Shown one piece after another: positions 1 to 5,572 of a stretch of 6,937 nt of DNA. Position 1 is the stretch's first letter, and each line of letters starts with the position of its first letter. This DNA is from Candidatus Hydrogenedentota bacterium (GTDB taxonomy: Bacteria > Hydrogenedentota > Hydrogenedentia > Hydrogenedentales > JAEUWI01), in contig JAUIKJ010000159.1 in the NCBI GenBank assembly GCA_030430835.1, positions 1-6,937 of the forward strand, in the 5' to 3' direction. Under the pieces are notes generated by a model that searched no databases, was not told the DNA's origin, and saw nothing but the letters and a program-made list of their open reading frames with translations. The position numbers were made by a program, and so were the translations under genes.

Positions 1-399
1 CGCACCAAGATCGTTCAATGACTGGGCCAACGGACCACAGGGGCGGCGCTGCACCTGTTCGTCGCCGGTGAGCACCGTTTGCCCGGCGATGAGCGCCGCA
101 CTCCCCAACGCGATATTCATCGTGGTTCCCGAGTTCCCCACGTCCACCGGCGACGACGGCGCAGTCAAGCGGCCGCCACACCCGCGGACCCGCCAGGCAC
201 CCACTACTTCTTCAAGCTCCGCACCAAAGGCGCGGTAGGTCGAGAACGCAGCCCGCGCATCCGCGGAATCGAGCGGCTGCTCGATGCGGCTCTCGCCATC
301 GGCCAGCGCGGCAATGGCGACGGCACGAATGGTGTGTGACTTTGATCCGGGTATCTCCACGCTGCCACGCAACGTGGATGCTTCAATCTGCAAGTCCAT
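1..399 (-). CDS. aroA: EPSP synthase (3-phosphoshikimate 1-carboxyvinyltransferase), N-terminal part, cut by window edge
   Basis: This gene encodes the shikimate-pathway enzyme that joins phosphoenolpyruvate and shikimate-3-phosphate to make EPSP in the cytoplasm, on the route to chorismate and the aromatic amino acids. I translated the minus strand from ATG at 399; 133 codons are visible and remain open to the left edge, out of about 430 usual for the family. Family motifs appear in order: PGSKSHTIRA at residues 17-26 (K20, S21 and R25 match the substrate-binding Lys, Ser and Arg), GNSGTTM at 88-94, and LTGDEQVQRRPCGPL at 110-124 (R119 fits the conserved Arg of the ERP motif). A Shine-Dalgarno GAAGGA (411-406) sits 6 nt before the ATG, and the stop of the DapA-type gene lies 17 nt upstream, so the two are probably cotranscribed. 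N95, where many homologues have Arg, and Q115, where many have Arg, are unusual. Family assignment is firm; activity cannot be judged without the missing two thirds. Confidence 0.92.
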   Translation of the reverse strand, partial: MDLQIEASTLRGSVEIPGSKSHTIRAVAIAALADGESRIEQPLDSADARAAFSTYRAFGAELEEVVGAWRVRGCGGRLTAPSSPVDVGNSGTTMNIALGSAALIAGQTVLTGDEQVQRRPCGPLAQSLNDLGA

Positions 400-405
400 G
401 GGGAA

Positions 406-411
406 TCCTTC
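406..411 (-). promoter_or_regulatory. Ribosome binding site of aroA
   Basis: GAAGGA read on the minus strand, 6 nt before the ATG at 399 and inside the 17-nt gap after the DapA-type stop codon. It fixes the aroA start, which gives the expected short N-terminus before PGSKS. Confidence 0.7.
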
Positions 412-416
412 AGGGA

Positions 417-1379
417 TTAACGGGAAACACGGGATCCTACTGTTCGCGCGGGCGATGGCGCAACGCCTGACCCGCCACACTCCACCACCAGCGCCTGTGC
501 CCGCGCAATGTATGCCGCCGCGGCCCGTGCGTGCACCGCGTCGAAACGGCGTGAATCCACGCGCACCCGAGGCGTGGCGTAGATTCCCTGCGCATGCAGG
601 AGCCGCTTAAAGAAGTGAATTGACACGTCGAGGTGCTGGTTCGAAAAGGTGAGAATCGGCAGCAACCGCTCGTGCAGCGCCTGGGCAGCCTCGCGATCAC
701 CATCGCGATAGAGCCGGTAGATGCGCGTATACACGGCATGCAGACCGGTCGGCATAAAGGCGTGCACCCCACGGTCCAGCGCGTCGATCATCTGTGTCAC
801 CGCCCAGCCACCGGATACATGCAGGTGCCCATCCGTCGCGGCGATCACCTCGCTGTACTTCGGTCCCGCCGGCACCACCTCCACCTTCAGGCAACGGAAG
901 TTATCATGGCGGGCAAAGAGCGTCGCAATCTGATCCACCGGCACACCATAGCCGCCGGCGTCCCAATCCTGAATCATCAGGCACTCCGTACCACAGGCCG
1001 CCGCCGCAGCCACGGCCTCGGCGTACTGCGCTGCGTCCAAATAGGGCAGACTGACCAGCACCCCGTCGCATCCGCGCGCCACAAGTTCCGTGGCAATACG
1101 CAGCCGGGTCTCGGCATCATCCGCGGATGCACCGCCAATCACCGGCACCGCGCCATCGGCCGCGTGCAGAACAGTGTCTACCACGATCGCTCGTTCCTCC
1201 TCCGTCAGCAGTCCCACTTCGCTGGCCATCGCTGGCACCAGAAACCCGGCCACCCCCTCGGTGATTGCCTGTTGCACATGGGCCGCAAGTCCCTGGGTGT
1301 CGACGTGATCGTCTTCGGTGAAGGGTGTATTCAGTACGGTCACGATGCCGCGCAAGTCTGTTCGTGGGTCCATGCTCAT
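417..1379 (-). CDS. DapA/N-acetylneuraminate lyase superfamily aldolase or lyase, substrate unknown
   Basis: This is a 320-residue protein of the DHDPS/NAL (TIM-barrel, class I aldolase) family, slightly longer than the usual 290-300 because of a polar C-terminal tail. Family features are an N-terminal barrel strand GIVTVLNTPF (11-20), GVAGFLVPAMASEVGLLTEEE (42-62) in the place of the G(S/T)TGE motif, IGGAS (80-84), VSLPY (108-112), the Schiff-base Lys in CLKVE (K164), and HVSGGWAVTQMIDALDRG near 186-203. The spacing from Q136 to K164 is 28 residues, the same as Tyr133 to Lys161 of E. coli DapA, so Q136 (LMIQDWD) takes the place of the catalytic Tyr. The Thr-Thr pair is also replaced, by Met-Ala (51-52). 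It is therefore unlikely to be dihydrodipicolinate synthase; a lyase or dehydratase on another 2-keto acid is possible. It lies 12 nt after the LysE-type gene and 17 nt before aroA. ATG at 1379 (AGGA, 5 nt spacer) or at 1373 (AAAGG, 7 nt spacer) could be the start. Confidence 0.85.
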   Translation of the reverse strand: MSMDPRTDLRGIVTVLNTPFTEDDHVDTQGLAAHVQQAITEGVAGFLVPAMASEVGLLTEEERAIVVDTVLHAADGAVPVIGGASADDAETRLRIATELVARGCDGVLVSLPYLDAAQYAEAVAAAAACGTECLMIQDWDAGGYGVPVDQIATLFARHDNFRCLKVEVVPAGPKYSEVIAATDGHLHVSGGWAVTQMIDALDRGVHAFMPTGLHAVYTRIYRLYRDGDREAAQALHERLLPILTFSNQHLDVSIHFFKRLLHAQGIYATPRVRVDSRRFDAVHARAAAAYIARAQALVVECGGSGVAPSPARTVGSRVSR

Positions 1380-1380
1380 G

Positions 1381-1388
1381 CCTTTCCT
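1381..1388 (-). promoter_or_regulatory. Ribosome binding site of the DapA-type gene
   Basis: AGGAAAGG on the minus strand fills the 12-nt gap after the LysE-type stop codon (TGA 1394-1392). It can serve either in-frame ATG, at 1379 or at 1373, so the first two residues of the protein are uncertain. Confidence 0.6.
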
Positions 1389-1391
1389 GCA

Positions 1392-2015
1392 TCACGACCA
1401 GGGCCACGGCAACACCAGGGCCGCGGCCACTGCAATCAATACCAACCCGGCGAGAAGGTGCAGACTACGCGCCGCGTTGCGCTGCCGCAAGAAGGCGCGG
1501 GCGCGGGTCGCCAACGCCGCATAGAGCAGCTTGACGCCCCCCACGGAAACGAGCGTAACGCCCATCACCACCGCCACATCCGTCCAGCGCAAGGACGCCA
1601 AGTCCACGAAACCGGGAAGGAACCCGAGGTAGAAGAAGACCGCTTTCTGATCGGCGAGCGTCAGCAATAGTCCTTCGAGGAAACTCCCACCGTGGGAAGC
1701 CGTCTTGAAGTCGCCAGCCACCTCTCCCGGGCCCGCGCTTCGCAGCATCCGCCATCCGGCCCAAAGCAGGTACGCCGCACAGAGGTAGCGAATCAGGGAA
1801 TACGGTTCACCCGTCACCGATGCGATCACGGGCAATCCAGCAATTGCCACTGCGACAAAAACAAGATCACCGGCCACGATCCCCATCGCCGTGCAGGCGC
1901 CATGAACGAATCCGGAGGCGCCGGATCGTGCCAGCACGGCCAGGACGCTGCTGCTCGGAACCGCCGCCAGTATGGCCATGGCGATGAAAAGACTGATAAT
2001 GGTGGAAGGACTCAT
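1392..2015 (-). CDS. LysE/RhtB-type amino-acid exporter
   Basis: This 207-residue inner-membrane protein is the usual size for the LysE/RhtB family, whose members export amino acids or related small metabolites by proton exchange. The sequence shows the family pattern: a first hydrophobic segment followed by VPSSSVLAVLARSG (19-32) with regularly spaced glycines (G32, G35, G39, G45, G49), a second and third segment up to about residue 90, then LADQKAVFFYLGFLPGFV (120-137), which matches the (N/D)PK-FFL-FLPQF block. Two or three further hydrophobic segments follow, with LPWPWS at the C-terminus. The canonical PGP of the first segment is PSSS here, which I associate with a separate subgroup, from memory rather than from a search. 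I chose ATG 2015 over the in-frame TTG at 2027; neither has a good Shine-Dalgarno, but the ATG overlaps the stop of a short upstream frame. The substrate is unknown. Its position before the DapA-type gene and aroA suggests one transcript. Confidence 0.82.
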   Translation of the reverse strand: MSPSTIISLFIAMAILAAVPSSSVLAVLARSGASGFVHGACTAMGIVAGDLVFVAVAIAGLPVIASVTGEPYSLIRYLCAAYLLWAGWRMLRSAGPGEVAGDFKTASHGGSFLEGLLLTLADQKAVFFYLGFLPGFVDLASLRWTDVAVVMGVTLVSVGGVKLLYAALATRARAFLRQRNAARSLHLLAGLVLIAVAAALVLPWPWS

Positions 2016-2083
2016 GATGCGGAGCAAGGCGCGAGCGCCGGGTTCAGTTGACCAGTTCTGCTGTTCCTAGGCCACCGCGCCAT
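2012..2083 (-). CDS. Possible 23-residue leader peptide overlapping the LysE-type start (speculative)
   Basis: On the minus strand an ATG at 2083 opens a 23-codon frame beginning MARWPRNSRTGQ and ending in TGA 2014-2012, so that its stop overlaps the exporter's ATG as ATGA. The exporter start has no recognisable Shine-Dalgarno, which would fit translational coupling to this frame. Upstream of the ATG only a weak GGTG is visible, and in-frame GTG codons lie 6 and 12 nt further upstream. No homologue is recognised. The frame could easily be a chance opening in a 90-nt spacer, and the Arg content (4 of 23) may mean nothing. Confidence 0.2.
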   Translation of the reverse strand: MARWPRNSRTGQLNPALAPCSAS

Positions 2084-2101
2084 GCACACCAGCACCCGGC
2101 G
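2036..2101. repeat. Widely spaced 8-bp inverted repeat between the synthetase and exporter genes
   Basis: CGCCGGGT (2036-2043) and ACCCGGCG (2094-2101) are perfect inverse copies separated by 50 nt, together spanning most of the spacer after the acyl-CoA synthetase stop (TAG 2108-2106). There is no T-run after either arm, so this is not a typical intrinsic terminator. It may be a base-paired leader element or a coincidence of GC-rich sequence. Nothing else convincing was seen in this spacer apart from the short leader-like frame. Confidence 0.3.
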
Positions 2102-2105
2102 GAGC

Positions 2106-3779
2106 CTACAAGGTTTCCTGCTTCGCGGCGGCCTCCAGACCATAGCGTTCCACGCCGATATCGCGCAGCCGGAATTTCTGAACCTTTCCCGATACGGTCA
2201 TCGGAAAGGCTTCAACAAAGGCGACATACTTCGGTGTCTTGAAGTGCGCCAGTTTCTCCCGGCAGTAGGCGCGCACTTCGTCTTCGGTCAGGCTCGGGTC
2301 CTTCGCGAGAATCCAGGCGGAGACCTGCTCACCGAAGACCGCGTCGGGTAGTCCCACGACCTGAACGTCCTGAATCTTCGGGTGCCCGAGCAGGTGCTCT
2401 TCCACCTCACGCGGATACACGTTCTCGCCCCCGCGTATGATCAGGTCCTTGCTGCGTCCCGTTATGTGATAGCACCCGCTCGGCAGCTTGGTGGCCAGGT
2501 CGCCCGTACGCAACCAGCCGCCCTCCAATATCGCCTCTTCGGTGGCATCGGGCCGCTTATAATAGCCGATCATCACGTTGTGTCCCTTCGCGCACAATTC
2601 ACCCTGCACGCCATCCGGCACTTCCGCCAGCGTCTGCGGGTCGATGATCCGAACCGCCACGCCGGGGATGGGATAACCCACGGACTTCAACCGCTGGTCT
2701 TCCGGATCATCCGCATCACACAAGGTGATCACCGGCGAGGCCTCGGTCAGGCCATAGACCGCGGTCAGGCGATTGAGCCCCATCTCTTGATCCAGCGCAT
2801 GCATCAGTTCCACGGGGCAGGGACTGCCACCGATCACGCCGCGATCCGCCACGATCGTGTATTGATCGAAGTTTGGATGGTGCACTTCCGCATTGAACAT
2901 CGTGGGCACGCCATGGAGTACCGTGCATTTCTCCGACGATGCCGCGGCCAGCGTCGCTTCAGGGTCGAAATGTTCTCCGGGCGTCACCATCGCGGCGCCG
3001 TAGAGCATGCAGGTCAGCGTACCGCAGACACAGCCCGCGCAATGGTAGTAGGGAAAAGGATTGCAGACCCGATCATCCTTCGTGTAGTGCAGACGCGCCC
3101 CGGTGTGAAAGGCGTTGTAGAGCAGGTTGCGGTGTGACAGCATCGCACCCTTCGGCGCGCCGGTCGTTCCGGAGGTAAACTGAATGTTGACCGGCCGATC
3201 GGGATCGGTCGGCATGACGGCCGCGAGGCGCGTTTCGTCAACTGCTGCCCCCTGGGCCAGGAATTCCTCCCAGGGCCAGATCCCGGGGAGCGAAGGCGTG
3301 GCCTTGATGCTGACCACATGACGCAGTTTCGGAAAGTCTGCGCAGGTGCGTGCCTCGCCGCAACGGCGCGAATGCAGGTCCGGCACCAATCCGCCAATCA
3401 CTGCTTCATAGTCGGTGTTGCCAAACCGATCTGTGAGGAGCAGCGTGTCAATATCTGCCTGCTTCAGAACGAACCCGCACTCATGTGCGGTGTAGGCCGG
3501 GTTCACGTTCACCTGGACCGCGCCGATCCGCGCGGTCGCGAATTGGTTCAGCACCCACTCGGGCCAGCTTGTCGACCAGATGCCGACGTGTGCGCCCGGC
3601 ACGACGCCGACGGCGAGTAGCGCACGCGCCAGCGCGTCCACCCGCGCAAGAAATTCGGTGTAGCCCCAGCGAATCCCAAGATGGGGATAGACCAGAATCT
3701 CCTGATCGCCCACGCGCGCATGCACATGGCGCAGGGCCTCCGGAATCGTCAGCCCGTCCACCCACGGTTGCTCGGCCAT
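2106..3779 (-). CDS. Acyl-CoA synthetase, AMP-forming, ACSF2/medium-to-long-chain type
   Basis: A 557-residue ANL-superfamily enzyme that activates a carboxylic acid, probably a fatty acid, to acyl-AMP and then acyl-CoA. The motifs are complete: the phosphate-binding loop FTSGTTGAPKGAML (201-214), an acyl-pocket region around NPFPYYHCAG (240-249), VIGGSPCP (315-322), the ATP motif VYGLTEASP (341-349), GGWLRTGDLA (420-429), the hinge region GRSKDLIIRGGENVYPREVE (441-460), and the A10 region PMTVSGKVQKFRLRD (526-540) with K532 as the expected adenylation Lys. The GGENVYPREVEE and VQKFRLR wording is typical of the ACSF2-like fatty acyl-CoA synthetases. The longer frame back to 3848 is rejected because GGGAGG lies 6 nt before the ATG at 3779. 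A 73-nt spacer with a candidate promoter separates it from the MFS gene, so it may start its own transcript. The PYYHCAGCVCG segment is unusually rich in Cys. Chain length preference cannot be read from sequence. Confidence 0.93.
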   Translation of the reverse strand: MAEQPWVDGLTIPEALRHVHARVGDQEILVYPHLGIRWGYTEFLARVDALARALLAVGVVPGAHVGIWSTSWPEWVLNQFATARIGAVQVNVNPAYTAHECGFVLKQADIDTLLLTDRFGNTDYEAVIGGLVPDLHSRRCGEARTCADFPKLRHVVSIKATPSLPGIWPWEEFLAQGAAVDETRLAAVMPTDPDRPVNIQFTSGTTGAPKGAMLSHRNLLYNAFHTGARLHYTKDDRVCNPFPYYHCAGCVCGTLTCMLYGAAMVTPGEHFDPEATLAAASSEKCTVLHGVPTMFNAEVHHPNFDQYTIVADRGVIGGSPCPVELMHALDQEMGLNRLTAVYGLTEASPVITLCDADDPEDQRLKSVGYPIPGVAVRIIDPQTLAEVPDGVQGELCAKGHNVMIGYYKRPDATEEAILEGGWLRTGDLATKLPSGCYHITGRSKDLIIRGGENVYPREVEEHLLGHPKIQDVQVVGLPDAVFGEQVSAWILAKDPSLTEDEVRAYCREKLAHFKTPKYVAFVEAFPMTVSGKVQKFRLRDIGVERYGLEAAAKQETL

Positions 3780-3785
3780 GCGGCG

Positions 3786-3793
3786 CCTCCCTT
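3786..3793 (-). promoter_or_regulatory. Ribosome binding site deciding the acyl-CoA synthetase start
   Basis: AAGGGAGG on the minus strand, with a 6-nt spacer to ATG 3779. It supports this ATG over the longer in-frame opening at 3848, whose extra 23 residues are not family-like. Confidence 0.8.
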
Positions 3794-3811
3794 CGGTTCC
3801 TTGCCCCCACC

Positions 3812-3840
3812 ATACTAATTCGTGGGAAGGGGAAACCCAA
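3812..3840 (-). promoter_or_regulatory. Candidate sigma-70-like promoter for the acyl-CoA synthetase gene
   Basis: On the minus strand TTGGGT (3840-3835) and TAGTAT (3817-3812) are separated by exactly 17 nt and lie just upstream of the ribosome binding site, giving a predicted leader of about 25 nt. Matches to TTGACA and TATAAT are 3/6 and 4/6. This is an unusually AT-rich spot in a GC-rich region, but the match is weak and the sigma-factor preferences of this organism are unknown. Confidence 0.3.
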
Positions 3841-3848
3841 GGCCCCAC
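3822..3848 (-). terminator. Possible hairpin after the MFS gene, without a U-run
   Basis: GTGGG (3848-3844 on the minus strand) can pair with CCCAC (3826-3822), and an inner GGG (3838-3836) can pair with CCC (3832-3830) around a 3-nt loop. The structure sits directly after the MFS stop codon (TGA 3855-3853). No T-tract follows, so it is at best a weak or Rho-assisted terminator or a transcript-end stabiliser. It overlaps the -35 element of the candidate promoter. Confidence 0.25.
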
Positions 3849-3852
3849 GCAT

Positions 3853-5061
3853 TCAGCGGGCCTGGCGCTTTACCCGTGAGAGGCACGCCATGCCCACCCC
3901 CATGAAGACCATCAGCGCCACAATCCCAGCCGGATAGCCCCAGCGGGCCGTGATCAGCCCAAAGACCGGCGGACCGATGATGATGCCGGCCTTGTCCACC
4001 AGCGCGAGAAAGCCGAAGTACTCCCCCATCTTCTCCGGATCCGCGAATCGGGTCAGCAGGGGCCGAATCGCCGCGCGGATGCCGCCGAGGCCCACGCCAC
4101 CAATCGAACCGACGACGATAAACACCGGGAGCGAGGTCGTGAAGATCATCGCGGCGAAGGCGATCATCCAGCACCCGCCGGCGATCAGCATAACGTTGCG
4201 TTCGCCCACGCGGTCCGCCAGTTTCCCCAGTCCCCACGCCCCGGCCGCGGTCGGGATGGCCAGCCCGCCATTCACCAGCAGGATCTCGAAGAGCGACAGC
4301 TTCAGGGTCTCGGCCTGATAGGTGCTGAAGAAAATGATGATGGTCATCATTGCGCTGAGCATGAAGAGCGACGCGAACATGAACGGGATGTAGCCGGGTA
4401 TCGTGCGCGCGACACGAAGGCTGGCCGCGATACTCGCGAAGGAGGCGTGCACCTCCTGCCCAAAGGTTCGGCCCGACGGCGTGCGCGGTTCACGAATCAC
4501 GAAGAAAGGATAGAGCGAAACCAGCAGAAAGAAGAGCCCCGGAATCGCGAAGGTCAGGCGCATCGCGAACTCGGTCTCCCCGCAGTACAGGAAAATCACT
4601 GCCGCCGCACCGTAGGCCACCGGGGTGCCGATGTATCCCACCGCCACCCCGAGTCCGCTCACGGCGCCCTGCCCGCCGCGCGGCGCGAGCTTGGGCAGCA
4701 GCGCGTCGTAGACCGCGAGCGAAGTCGCGTAGCAGAAGTTCGCCAGCACGGCCAGCGCCACCGCGGCACGCAGATCGCTGAAGCCCACGAACGATGCCGC
4801 AGCGCAGGACACCAGCGTGAAGAATATGATGAATGGCATCCGACGCCCGATCTTGTCGGAGAGCGCGCCCACAAAAGGAACGGCGATTCCCGAGAGAATC
4901 GCCGCGCCGCCTGCCGCCATCCCGACGTGACCTTCGTCGCCGCCGAGATAGTTCTTTACCAGCAAGGGGAAGGAGAAACTGAGGAAGATCGCCGAGTACA
5001 GCGTGTTCGCGAGGTCGTAGACACTCCACGCCCAGATCTGCCGGCGGCTCCCCTCCTTCAC
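3853..5061 (-). CDS. MFS transporter of the UMF1/Atg22-like family
   Basis: A polytopic inner-membrane protein of about 402 residues with roughly twelve hydrophobic segments. The start matches the Atg22/UMF1 group: IWAWSVYDLANTLYSAIF (9-26) carries the W-x-YD-x-AN signature, GALSDKIGRRMP (65-76) is the MFS motif A between segments 2 and 3, and VYDALLPKLAPRGGQGAVSG (117-136) followed by GVAVGYIGTP matches the family's central YDALLP / SG-G-GY-G block. Eukaryotic Atg22 is reported to release amino acids from vacuoles, but bacterial members have no settled substrate, so none is assigned. I propose the GTG at 5061, 4 nt after the msrB stop, as the start; the open frame runs on to an upstream codon at 5142 inside msrB, but those residues are Arg/Ser-rich and not family-like. 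Coupling of translation to msrB is likely. The protein ends RVKRQAR, 73 nt before the acyl-CoA synthetase. Confidence 0.85.
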   Translation of the reverse strand: MKEGSRRQIWAWSVYDLANTLYSAIFLSFSFPLLVKNYLGGDEGHVGMAAGGAAILSGIAVPFVGALSDKIGRRMPFIIFFTLVSCAAASFVGFSDLRAAVALAVLANFCYATSLAVYDALLPKLAPRGGQGAVSGLGVAVGYIGTPVAYGAAAVIFLYCGETEFAMRLTFAIPGLFFLLVSLYPFFVIREPRTPSGRTFGQEVHASFASIAASLRVARTIPGYIPFMFASLFMLSAMMTIIIFFSTYQAETLKLSLFEILLVNGGLAIPTAAGAWGLGKLADRVGERNVMLIAGGCWMIAFAAMIFTTSLPVFIVVGSIGGVGLGGIRAAIRPLLTRFADPEKMGEYFGFLALVDKAGIIIGPPVFGLITARWGYPAGIVALMVFMGVGMACLSRVKRQAR

Positions 5062-5065
5062 CCGA

Positions 5066-5566
5066 TCAACTCTCGCCCTTCGGCGCGAGATCGAGGGAGA
5101 CCGAGTTGATGCAATAGCGCAAGCCGGTCGGCTTCGGACCATCTTCGAAGACGTGCCCGAGGTGCCCGCCGCACTTGCGGCACATCACCTCCGTGCGCCG
5201 CATGCCATAACTGGTGTCCGTCTCGGTCATCACGGCTTCGTCGGACACCGGCTGGTAGTAGCTCGGCCAGCCCGTACCGGAATCAAACTTCGCCTCGGAA
5301 CTGAAGAGCGGCTCGCCGCAGCCCGCGCACTTGTACACGCCCGGCGTCTTTTCATCGTGGTAGGCCCCGGTGAAGGCGCGTTCCGTACCCTTCTCCCGGA
5401 GCACGTGATACTCCTCGGCCGTCAGTTCTTCACGCCATTCGGCGTCGCTCTTCTGGATTCCGTCGTTCATTGCATGCTCTCCTTTCGACGCCATGGCCAG
5501 ATCGCGCTCACCGCCGCATCCCGCCATCCCCACCACGGCCAAAAACACCAACGTCAGACTGCGCAT
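5066..5566 (-). CDS. msrB: Peptide-methionine (R)-S-oxide reductase MsrB, predicted lipoprotein form
   Basis: This 166-residue protein reduces the R-epimer of methionine sulfoxide in proteins back to methionine. Residues 1-17 (MRSLTLVFLAVVGMAGC) look like a lipoprotein signal with MAGC as lipobox and C17 as the lipidated Cys; the residues after it (GGER) lack Asp at +2, which in enterobacteria would favour the outer membrane. The MsrB domain runs from about residue 38 to 160. It has zinc-binding pairs CAGC (C80, C83) and CRKC (C129, C132), the KFDSGTGWPSYYQP block (93-106), GGHLGHVFEDGP (133-144), and catalytic C152 in RYCINSVSL. The position often held by a resolving Cys in SG(C)GWPS is Thr98, so regeneration would need another Cys or a direct reductant. 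GGAGGAG lies 6 nt before ATG 5566, which rules out the longer frame to 5701. A second, internal start at 5470 with its own strong Shine-Dalgarno would give a cytosolic 134-residue enzyme. Confidence 0.93.
   Translation of the reverse strand: MRSLTLVFLAVVGMAGCGGERDLAMASKGEHAMNDGIQKSDAEWREELTAEEYHVLREKGTERAFTGAYHDEKTPGVYKCAGCGEPLFSSEAKFDSGTGWPSYYQPVSDEAVMTETDTSYGMRRTEVMCRKCGGHLGHVFEDGPKPTGLRYCINSVSLDLAPKGES
5470..5485 (-). promoter_or_regulatory. Internal Shine-Dalgarno and ATG within msrB (alternative cytosolic start)
   Basis: On the minus strand AAAGGAGAG (5485-5477) is followed, 8 nt after AGGAG, by an in-frame ATG (5470-5468) that is codon 33 of the lipoprotein form. Translation from here gives MNDGIQKSDAEWREEL, the standard N-terminus of a cytosolic MsrB, and omits the whole lipoprotein signal. 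An out-of-frame ATG CAA TGA (5475-5467) lies between the two elements and its stop overlaps the start. Confidence 0.5.
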
Positions 5567-5572
5567 CGTACA

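Noticed and set aside
79..386. Short open frames on both strands at the left edge
   Set aside because: The real gene here is the EPSP synthase N-terminus on the minus strand, which runs through the window edge; these frames are shadows of it.
633..1670. Long open frame of 345 codons on the plus strand
   Set aside because: It lies antisense across two well-supported genes (DapA-type and LysE-type), its product is rich in His, Arg and Gln without any recognisable domain, and it has no ribosome binding site. It is a by-product of the codon bias of the genes opposite.
2036..2101. Intrinsic terminator after the acyl-CoA synthetase
   Set aside because: The only inverted repeat has arms 50 nt apart and no T-run follows, so it is listed only as a repeat.
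2382..3137. Open frame of 251 codons on the plus strand
   Set aside because: It is antisense to the acyl-CoA synthetase, which has all its motifs intact. The frame's composition (many Arg, His, Gln) is typical of reversed GC-rich coding sequence.
3780..3848. N-terminal extension of the acyl-CoA synthetase to 3848
   Set aside because: The extra 23 residues are not family-like, and the strong GGGAGG ribosome binding site precedes ATG 3779.
4447..5109. Open frame of 220 codons on the plus strand
   Set aside because: It is antisense to the MFS gene, highly charged (Glu/Arg/His), and without a start signal or homology that I recognise.
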